This document shows positions 7,780-11,979 of a stretch of DNA of 11,979 nucleotides, in pieces. The notes under the pieces are model-generated. The model ran no database searches. It was not told the origin of the DNA and worked only from the letters and a program-made list of their open reading frames with translations. The position numbers and the translations under genes were made by a program. Origin of the DNA: an uncultured Lachnospiraceae bacterium (lineage in GTDB: Bacteria > Bacillota > Clostridia > Lachnospirales > Lachnospiraceae); assembly GCA_910586005.1 (NCBI GenBank), contig CAJUHG010000080.1, forward strand, positions 1-11,979, in the 5' to 3' direction. Numbering within the stretch: the stretch's first letter is position 1; each line of letters starts with the position of its first letter.

Positions 7780-8334
7780 TTATACAGTAAGAATTTCTTT
7801 TGATTTTTCTTCTACTGCCTTATCCACATTAGCAATATATTTATCTGTCAGTTTTTGTACTTGTTCTTCTAACTGCTTGATTTCATCCTCTGAAATATCA
7901 CTAGATTTGCCCATTTTCTTTAAGGTATCATTCGCATCCCTGCGAATATTACGCACTGCTACTTTTGCTGCCTCTCCCTTTTTCTTAACTTCTTTTGCTA
8001 ATTCTTTTCTTCGTTCTTCTGTTAATTCTGGGAATACCAAACGAATGACTTTCCCATCATTAGAAGGATTAATTCCTAAATCAGAAGTTAAAATTACTTT
8101 TTCAATTTCACGCACCATGCTTACTTCCCAAGGTTGAATCAAAATCATACGTGGTTCTGGTACAGAAATATTTGCAACCTGTTGAAGACTCGTAGGTGTT
8201 CCATAATAGTCTACTCTCAATTTATCTAATACATGAGGATTCGCACGACCTGCACGAATGGAACCAAACTCATCTAACAGATTATCAAAGGATTTCTGCA
8301 TTTTTTTGTTATACTGCTCTAATCTTTCATCCAT
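7780..8334 (-). CDS. frr: Ribosome recycling factor
   Basis: Frr (RRF) works with EF-G to split post-termination ribosomes and free the mRNA. It is cytoplasmic and essential in most bacteria. The 184-residue product matches the usual 185. Visible family segments: an N-terminal helix with MQKSFDNLLDEFGSIRAGRA; DKLRVDYYGTPTSLQQVANI; PEPRMILIQPW; then LGINPSNDGKVIRLVFPELTEERR; and a long charged C-terminal helix (KKKGEAAKVAVRNIRRDAND). Both helical-bundle halves and the small beta domain are complete. The ATG at 8334 has a strong GGGAGGG 6 nt upstream. It lies 18 nt after pyrH, the standard pyrH-frr pairing of Gram-positive bacteria. Confidence 0.98.
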   Translation of the reverse strand: MDERLEQYNKKMQKSFDNLLDEFGSIRAGRANPHVLDKLRVDYYGTPTSLQQVANISVPEPRMILIQPWEVSMVREIEKVILTSDLGINPSNDGKVIRLVFPELTEERRKELAKEVKKKGEAAKVAVRNIRRDANDTLKKMGKSSDISEDEIKQLEEQVQKLTDKYIANVDKAVEEKSKEILTV

Positions 8335-8352
8335 ATTAAACCCTCCCGTTTC

Positions 8353-9048
8353 CTATACAGTAACTTTTGTTCCAGAAAACGCACCACTCATTGCCTTTAC
8401 AATACTGTTTTCTTCATTTAAACCAAATACATACATAGGCATTTTATGTTCCATACACATAATAGAAGCTGTTAAATCAACTACTGCAAGTTTATGGTCA
8501 ATGACTTCTTGTATTGATACTTGATTATATTTTATAGCAGATGGATTTATTTTAGGATCACTGTCATAAACACCATCAATCGCTTTTGCTAAAAGAATAC
8601 CCTCCGCTTCAATTTCAACAGCACGCAAAACAGTTGCAGTATCTGTTGAAAAGTAAGGATGTCCGGTACCTCCTGCAAAAAAACATACCATTCCTTTTGC
8701 AAAGTACTTATTTACCCTGTCTTTTGAAAATAGTTTTGTAAAAGAACCACAGGTAAAAGGTGTTAAAATCTGTGTCATCATTCCTATAGAACGAAAAATT
8801 TCTGAAACATAGATACAATTCATAACGGTAGCTAACATGCCAATCTGATCCGCTTTTGTACGATCTATAGTTTCACTTGTTCTTCCTCGCCAGAAATTAC
8901 CGCCACCAATTACAATTCCCACTTCTTTTCCATCATCTACAAGATGTTTTACTTGTTTTGCTACTATAGTAACAGTATTTTCATCAAATCCAGTATGTTT
9001 CTCACCTGCTAAAGCTTCTCCACTTAATTTTAATAATATTCTTTTCAT
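8353..9048 (-). CDS. pyrH: Uridylate (UMP) kinase
   Basis: PyrH phosphorylates UMP to UDP with ATP in pyrimidine nucleotide synthesis. It belongs to the amino-acid kinase family and in bacteria works as a hexamer, usually activated by GTP and inhibited by UTP. The 231-residue protein starts MKRILLKLSGEAL (the ATP-site lysine and glycine motif), then has VIGGGNFWRG, a DQIGMLATVMN segment, the FFAGGTGHPYFSTDTA substrate loop, ATVLRAVEIEAE and LLAKAIDGVYDSDP. Start: ATG at 9048 with AAAGG 6 nt upstream. A longer open frame to 9114 would overlap the bactofilin gene, and its extra residues do not resemble PyrH. The gap to the bactofilin gene is 11 nt and the ribosome site abuts that gene's TAG. 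In many Firmicutes rpsB-tsf precede pyrH; here they do not. Confidence 0.97.
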   Translation of the reverse strand: MKRILLKLSGEALAGEKHTGFDENTVTIVAKQVKHLVDDGKEVGIVIGGGNFWRGRTSETIDRTKADQIGMLATVMNCIYVSEIFRSIGMMTQILTPFTCGSFTKLFSKDRVNKYFAKGMVCFFAGGTGHPYFSTDTATVLRAVEIEAEGILLAKAIDGVYDSDPKINPSAIKYNQVSIQEVIDHKLAVVDLTASIMCMEHKMPMYVFGLNEENSIVKAMSGAFSGTKVTV

Positions 9049-9059
9049 TTGCTGCCTTT

Positions 9060-9962
9060 CTATTTTTGGCCAAATACACTTTCCATATCCATCTCTGCAT
9101 AACACTGAGAGCAAAAACCTTCAATAATTGCGCCATTATTAATCTGTACAGAACGAGATTTAATATTTCCCATAACAACTGCAGAAGTATCTACTACTAC
9201 GGGGCCTTGTACATCTATATCACCTTTAATTGCTCCTGCAATTACTGCACTAGTTGCGGTTACATTACCTACTACCACAGAGCCAATACCAATCTTAACC
9301 GTTCCAGTAGTAAGAATTTCACCTTCTATTTTTGCAGAATCTGCAAAGAATTCTGATGCTTCTGCGTTTCCCTTGATACTTCCAGTTACTGTTACTTTAC
9401 CATTACAACGCACATTGCCATCAATTTTTCCTCTTAACTCAAGGGACCCTGTAGCTTCTAAATCGCCCTTTAAAGATGTACCCTCTGTAATTACGGTTAC
9501 CTCATCAGATATTTCACTTGATAATCCATTTGACATTCTAGCATTTGTAGAATCTTCATCCATCATATTTTCTTCGCTTGTAAAATTATCCTCATTCATA
9601 AATGTTTCTTCACTCACAGCTATTTCCTCCTTATATTCCATTTCTTTTGTTGCAGATTCGTTTATATCTATGTTTGACTGAGCCTCCTCTATATGTTCCA
9701 TTTGATTCCTATTTGAAACATCCATATTATTTTCTGTAGCAAGAATCACTGGTCTTGTAGGTTGTTTTTCCTGGGTTGCATCAACTTTTTCAAAAAGTCC
9801 CTCATATTTCTTAAGTTCAGATTGTACATCAACTTCTTGTTCCAGTGTATTTACAACCATCTCTGGACGTTTTGTACCTACTGCTTTCAATTCTTCTTCC
9901 CCCGGAAGCAATTCGTTCATTGCCTGGGATAAATCATCTTTGAAATCTTTAAAAAAGCTCAT
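9060..9962 (-). CDS. Bactofilin-type polymer-forming cytoskeletal protein with acidic N-terminal extension
   Basis: Bactofilins self-assemble into filaments through a right-handed beta-helix and place cell-wall and shape-determining enzymes. The 300-residue product has two parts. Residues 1 to about 150 are polar and very acidic, rich in Glu, Asp, Asn and Ser, opening with an amphipathic MSFFKDFKDDLSQAMNEL. Residues about 153-283 have the beta-helix pattern of short hydrophobic strands with repeated glycines, such as GTSLKGDLEATGSLELRG and VVVGNVTATSAVIAGAIKGD. The end carries a CxxC (C284, C287) in FCSQCYAEMD, which is not part of the core fold. The bactofilin core alone is typically 100 to 150 residues, so the N-terminal tail is long. 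The ATG at 9962 has GGAGG 7 nt upstream. Lying 11 nt before pyrH, it is probably the first gene of the run. Client proteins are unknown; the adjacent deacetylase is only a contextual candidate. Confidence 0.88.
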   Translation of the reverse strand: MSFFKDFKDDLSQAMNELLPGEEELKAVGTKRPEMVVNTLEQEVDVQSELKKYEGLFEKVDATQEKQPTRPVILATENNMDVSNRNQMEHIEEAQSNIDINESATKEMEYKEEIAVSEETFMNEDNFTSEENMMDEDSTNARMSNGLSSEISDEVTVITEGTSLKGDLEATGSLELRGKIDGNVRCNGKVTVTGSIKGNAEASEFFADSAKIEGEILTTGTVKIGIGSVVVGNVTATSAVIAGAIKGDIDVQGPVVVDTSAVVMGNIKSRSVQINNGAIIEGFCSQCYAEMDMESVFGQK

Positions 9963-10021
9963 ATATGTACCTCCATAAATTATTTGCTAGTATTTTTTTA
10001 TTTGAACCTCTTACAAAGAAA

Positions 10022-10027
10022 ATTATA
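10022..10027 (-). promoter_or_regulatory. Candidate -10 box (TATAAT) for the bactofilin-pyrH gene run
   Basis: A perfect TATAAT lies about 60 nt before the bactofilin ATG, which would give a leader of roughly 50 nt. The hexamer 17 nt upstream (GCCATG) is a poor -35 and lies inside one of the palindromes, so a promoter here would need an activator or be weak. The same bases form the 3' arm of the outer stem, so the match may instead be a by-product of RNA structure. Confidence 0.4.
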
Positions 10028-10098
10028 CCTTGTGAAACTGGCCGCATGGCCATAATGGGATGCCCAGAGGATATCTTGGGATGTCCCAAAGGGTATAA
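10023..10098 (-). repeat. Cluster of three small palindromes closed by an outer stem; possible structured RNA, terminator or operator array
   Basis: On the plus strand: outer arms TTATACC (10023-10029) and GGTATAA (10092-10098), extended by TT/AA around a bulged G; inside, TGGCC-GCAT-GGCCA (10039-10052), TGGG-ATG-CCCA (10056-10066) and TTGGG-ATGT-CCCAA (10076-10089). In the minus-strand RNA the outer stem is followed at once by UUUUCUUU, as in a branched intrinsic terminator. The second and third palindromes are near-copies. The G+C richness stands out in an A+T-rich spacer. RNA structure, termination and tandem protein-binding sites are all possible. Confidence 0.55.
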
Positions 10099-10110
10099 GA
10101 TTTAGTAGTG

Positions 10111-11061
10111 TCATTCTACACTATCTGCTGGTATATGCTGAATGGGCACTGTATTTTCATCAATCGGAAGTAATTCTGCTCCTATTGCTTGTAATTGCTC
10201 TATCATAGGGCCTAAAGCCTCTGTAGTAGCTGATTTTGCAGAAGAATCATGCATTAATACAATGGATGTATGATAAATTCCAATATCCTTCATAACATTT
10301 TGTATTAATTCATCTGCTGTATAAGCTTGACTAGTAGCATCTCCACTTTCTACATTCCAATCATAATAAGTAATGCCCTTTTCATTTAAATATTTAATAA
10401 ATTCTTTCATATCTGTATTACTTACCCGATTACTACTTCCACCTGGAAAACGCATAATGGTAGGTGTCACCCCAGTAACCTCTGCAAGATAAGATTGTAA
10501 ATGAGCCACATCTTCTGAAAAAGCTTCCAAAGATTCATAAATTACACTATATTTATGAGAAAAGGAATGCATTCCAAGCGTATGTCCTTCTGCTACAATC
10601 CTCTGATACATAGCTTTGGATTCATCATCTTCTTTTCCAATTACAAAGAAAGTAGCTTTGATATTTTTCTCTTTTAAAATATCCAATATCTTTGCTGTAT
10701 TACTGCTTGGCCCATCATCAAAAGTAAGATAAATCTTTTGTACTTCTTCTTTTTCAGCATCTTCTTCTAGAAACTCTTCTTGATTTTCCAAGTTTACAGG
10801 ATCTTTTGACACATTGTCTTCTGGGGAAGGAGCACTTTTTTGCTTTTGATTCTCTACTACCTGTTCTACAGAAATAATAGATTCTGCAAGAATATCCAAT
10901 CTATTTTCTAATTGAAACAATTTTACTAATAGTGTACCCATTAATACACTTATTATTAAAATCCAAATTGATATACCAAAAATAATAGATGATTTTATCT
11001 TTTTAATACGATTACGCTTTATCTGTTGTTCCTGTAATCCCAAGTCTGTTTTATCTTCCAT
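10111..11061 (-). CDS. Membrane-anchored polysaccharide deacetylase, NodB family (PgdA-like)
   Basis: Proteins of this carbohydrate esterase 4 family remove acetyl groups from N-acetyl sugars; membrane-anchored Gram-positive members usually act on peptidoglycan, often giving lysozyme resistance. The 316-residue protein has a short basic cytoplasmic head, one membrane helix (about 25-46) without a clear cleavage site, a short probable coiled coil and an acidic linker to about 105, then the NodB domain. Catalytic motifs: TFDDGP (D115, D116), HSFSH (H165, H169), RFPGG (R204, where many relatives have RxPY or RPP), YDWNVESGD, and LMHD (H271). All metal ligands are present, so it should be active outside the membrane. 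Start: ATG at 11061 with AGAGG 7 nt upstream; an in-frame start 10 codons earlier lacks a ribosome site. It may deacetylate wall glycan, but its substrate cannot be fixed from sequence. Confidence 0.92.
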   Translation of the reverse strand: MEDKTDLGLQEQQIKRNRIKKIKSSIIFGISIWILIISVLMGTLLVKLFQLENRLDILAESIISVEQVVENQKQKSAPSPEDNVSKDPVNLENQEEFLEEDAEKEEVQKIYLTFDDGPSSNTAKILDILKEKNIKATFFVIGKEDDESKAMYQRIVAEGHTLGMHSFSHKYSVIYESLEAFSEDVAHLQSYLAEVTGVTPTIMRFPGGSSNRVSNTDMKEFIKYLNEKGITYYDWNVESGDATSQAYTADELIQNVMKDIGIYHTSIVLMHDSSAKSATTEALGPMIEQLQAIGAELLPIDENTVPIQHIPADSVE

Positions 11062-11099
11062 ATAGAAACCTCTCCATTTTTTTAGCATCACTATTAATT

Positions 11100-11108
11100 A
11101 TTGTAACA
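11100..11108 (-). promoter_or_regulatory. Candidate extended -10 promoter for the deacetylase gene
   Basis: TGT-TACAAT has the TG-n-TATAAT form with one mismatch in the -10. Transcription would start near 11093, giving a leader of about 32 nt containing the AGAGG ribosome site. No -35 is evident, which suits an extended -10 promoter. The upstream edge overlaps one arm of a 12-bp inverted repeat, a natural position for a repressor. Confidence 0.5.
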
Positions 11109-11150
11109 CATTTTTTCAAAAACGCATTAAAAATATGCGAAAAAATGTGT
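11106..11150 (-). repeat. Perfect 12-bp inverted repeat with nested 5-bp stem at the deacetylase promoter
   Basis: On the plus strand ACACATTTTTTC (11106-11117) is matched by GAAAAAATGTGT (11139-11150) across a 21-nt spacer that itself contains CGCAT (11123-11127) and ATGCG (11135-11139). It abuts the extended -10 box. It could be an operator or a transcript hairpin; the A/T content makes the RNA stem weak. Confidence 0.55.
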
Positions 11151-11170
11151 ACTATTTCTTCGCATATTTT
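11130..11170 (-). repeat. Second perfect 12-bp inverted repeat, overlapping the first
   Basis: AAAATATGCGAA (11130-11141) is matched by TTCGCATATTTT (11159-11170) with a 17-nt loop. It shares bases 11139-11141 with the right arm of the neighbouring repeat, so the two stems cannot both be full. On the minus strand the stem ends in a short run of T, so it could weakly terminate transcripts from copA. Confidence 0.5.
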
Positions 11171-11243
11171 ATATTATTTTCTGACTATTTTAAATTATTT
11201 ATATATTTTTTTAATATTATACTGAAAATCTTCTAATTATTTT

Positions 11244-11273
11244 TGGATGAAGGCACAAAAATTTCCTTCTCCA
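11244..11273 (-). repeat. Bulged hairpin downstream of copA
   Basis: On the plus strand TGGA(T)GAAGG (11244-11253) pairs with CCTTCTCCA (11265-11273), nine pairs with one bulged T and an 11-nt loop. On the minus strand it lies about 50 nt after the copA stop and is followed by AAAAAT rather than T residues. It looks more like a 3'-end stability hairpin than an intrinsic terminator. Confidence 0.35.
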
Positions 11274-11323
11274 CAGTAATAGAATAATAGAAATAAAAAA
11301 TATCCTAACAAAAAGATTTTATA

Positions 11324-11533
11324 TTAGTTAATAGATAAAACTTTATAATCTTTTTCTTCTACTGTTTTTTTCAGTATTTCCTCAGAGATTTCTCCAGAAA
11401 GAGTTACTACTGCTGTACCTGCCTCATGACTAACCTTTGCTTCTGTTACTTCTGGTAACGCTTCTAAGCATTTCTTTACGGTTGCCTCACAGTGTCCACA
11501 CATCATACCTTCAATCTTCATTGTTTTTTCCAT
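11324..11533 (-). other. copZ: Possible internal in-frame start producing a free CopZ-like copper chaperone (69 residues)
   Basis: Inside the copA frame an ATG at 11533 is preceded by AAGGAGGA (11548-11541) at 7 nt spacing, one of the best ribosome sites in the window. Translation from it gives a 69-residue protein starting MEKTMKIEGMMCGHC, the exact size and layout of free-standing CopZ chaperones, which carry Cu(I) to CopA. Seen: the site, the spacing and the full HMA domain. Known: many Firmicutes encode copZ as a separate gene next to copA. Inferred: either a former two-gene arrangement has become read-through, or one gene makes both the fused and the free form. The HMA call is firm; independent translation is unproven. 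Confidence 0.5.
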
Positions 11534-11979
11534 TTTTAATTCCTCCTTGTTTTTATATGATAAAATAGTTGCTTGTTCTTTATGTTCTGTTTTTTGTATT
11601 TGTCTGTTTCTTTTTAAAGATTTATCTTTTTTTGAATCATGAATATGAAGCATATTTAATCGTAGTGCATTGGTAACCACACAAAAACTAGATAAACTCA
11701 TTGCGGCCGCTCCAAACATGGGATTCAATTGCCATCCAAAGATTGGAATCCATATGCCTGCCGCAAGAGGAATCCCTATAATATTATAGATAAATGCCCA
11801 AAAAAGATTTTCATGAATATTCTTCAAAGTTGCACGACTAAGTCGGATTGCAGCCGGTACATCACTTAATTGACTTTTCATTAAAACAATATCAGCAGCA
11901 TCTATAGCAATGTCTGTTCCTGCACCAATCGCAATTCCTATATTCGCTCTAGTCAATGCTGGTGCATCATTGATACCAT
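11324..11979 (-). CDS. copA: Copper-exporting P1B-type ATPase, C-terminal part, fused to a C-terminal HMA domain (partial, N terminus off the window)
   Basis: CopA pumps Cu(I) out of the cytoplasm using ATP. Reading is open to the window edge: the first codons give GINDAPAL, the conserved hinge motif of the P-type ATPase P domain. Then follow IAIGAGTDIAIDAADIVLM, two membrane helices with YN (AFIYNIIGIP) and MSLSS (AAMSLSSFCVVTNALRL). YN and MxxSS are the last-two-helix marks of the Cu(I) subgroup P1B-1, so the metal call is well supported; the CPC motif lies outside the window. Unlike a usual CopA, which ends soon after NALRL, the frame continues through a basic linker of about 35 residues into a full HMA domain with GMMCGHC, the copper-binding CxxC. 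The linker includes an internal ribosome site (see 11324-11533). In most CopA proteins HMA domains are at the N terminus, so the C-terminal one is unusual. Confidence 0.93.
   Translation of the reverse strand, partial: GINDAPALTRANIGIAIGAGTDIAIDAADIVLMKSQLSDVPAAIRLSRATLKNIHENLFWAFIYNIIGIPLAAGIWIPIFGWQLNPMFGAAAMSLSSFCVVTNALRLNMLHIHDSKKDKSLKRNRQIQKTEHKEQATILSYKNKEELKMEKTMKIEGMMCGHCEATVKKCLEALPEVTEAKVSHEAGTAVVTLSGEISEEILKKTVEEKDYKVLSIN
11541..11548 (-). promoter_or_regulatory. Internal Shine-Dalgarno within copA
   Basis: AAGGAGGA encodes Lys-Glu-Glu in the linker and lies 7 nt before the ATG of the CopZ-like domain. A purely coding reason for so exact a match at ideal spacing is unlikely though possible, since AAG GAG GAA are common codons in a Lys/Glu-rich linker. 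Confidence 0.55.

Larger units (their letters stand above)
9963..10110 (-). other. Intergenic region between deacetylase and bactofilin genes
   Basis: This 148-nt gap carries a cluster of inverted repeats (10023-10098), a perfect TATAAT on the minus strand (10027-10022), a T-rich stretch (TTTTCTTT, 10022-10015) and the bactofilin ribosome site GGAGG (9974-9970). It probably holds both the end of the deacetylase transcript and the start, or a control point, of the bactofilin-pyrH transcript. No small gene with a ribosome site was seen. Confidence 0.6.
11062..11323 (-). other. A+T-rich intergenic region between copA and the deacetylase gene
   Basis: This 262-nt spacer is extremely A+T-rich. 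In transcription order it holds a bulged hairpin (11273-11244), two overlapping 12-bp inverted repeats (11170-11106), an extended -10 promoter (11108-11100) and the deacetylase ribosome site. No strong intrinsic terminator with a G+C-rich stem and long T-run was found for copA. No credible small gene was seen. Confidence 0.5.

Noticed and set aside
9049..9114. Longer upstream start for pyrH (22 extra residues)
   Set aside because: It overlaps the end of the bactofilin gene, the added residues do not resemble PyrH, and ATG 9048 has its own AAAGG site and the family-typical MKRILLKLSGEAL start.
9987..10016. Alternative bactofilin promoter TTGTAA-18nt-TACTAG
   Set aside because: The -10 matches the consensus poorly; the TATAAT at 10027-10022 is a better box, though its -35 is also poor.
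10023..10098. Known riboswitch classes (guanidine-II, fluoride, SAM) for the palindrome cluster
   Set aside because: The loop and core motifs of these families are not visible, so no class name was assigned.
11062..11091. Start of the deacetylase 10 codons earlier
   Set aside because: No ribosome site precedes it, while ATG 11061 has AGAGG at 7 nt spacing; the earlier start would also lie at or upstream of the predicted transcript start.

Overview
The window comes from a low-G+C Firmicute, most likely a Clostridia member of the Lachnospiraceae type. The evidence is the strong A+T bias by eye, a Gram-positive PolC replicase, AGGAGG-type ribosome binding sites, and the gene order pyrH-frr-uppS-cdsA-dxr-rseP-ispG-polC. 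The species cannot be named from the sequence alone. Every convincing gene lies on the minus strand, so transcription runs from high to low coordinates. No tRNA, rRNA, CRISPR array, transposase or prophage gene was seen, and no gap between genes exceeds 300 bases.

Layout in transcription order. (1) 11979-11324: the C-terminal end of a copper-exporting P1B ATPase (CopA), cut by the window edge. A CopZ-like HMA domain is fused in frame at its C terminus, and a strong internal Shine-Dalgarno may also release that domain as a free 69-residue chaperone. (2) 11323-11062: an A+T-rich spacer with a bulged hairpin, two overlapping perfect 12-bp inverted repeats and an extended -10 promoter. (3) 11061-10111: a membrane-anchored NodB-family polysaccharide deacetylase. 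(4) 10110-9963: a spacer with a compact cluster of inverted repeats closed by an outer stem, overlapping a perfect TATAAT. (5) 9962-1: a tightly packed run of nine genes: bactofilin, pyrH, frr, uppS, cdsA, dxr, rseP, ispG and the N-terminal 859 codons of polC.

The run joins nucleotide supply (PyrH makes UDP), ribosome recycling (Frr), the MEP isoprenoid pathway (Dxr, IspG), the polyprenyl carrier lipid made from isoprenoids (UppS), phospholipid precursor synthesis (CdsA), intramembrane proteolysis (RseP family) and replication (PolC). Bactofilin and the deacetylase add cell-shape and wall functions, so the region is largely about envelope growth. Spacing is short in most places (1 to 18 nt). 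Longer gaps at frr-uppS, uppS-cdsA, cdsA-dxr and rseP-ispG hold hairpins or little else. Three envelope genes use non-ATG starts: uppS TTG, cdsA GTG, rseP TTG.

Most of the window is conserved housekeeping sequence. The points most worth a second look are the CopA-CopZ fusion with its internal start signal, the structured spacer ahead of the bactofilin gene, the overlapping inverted repeats at the deacetylase promoter, and a 20-residue periodic repeat in the PolC linker.
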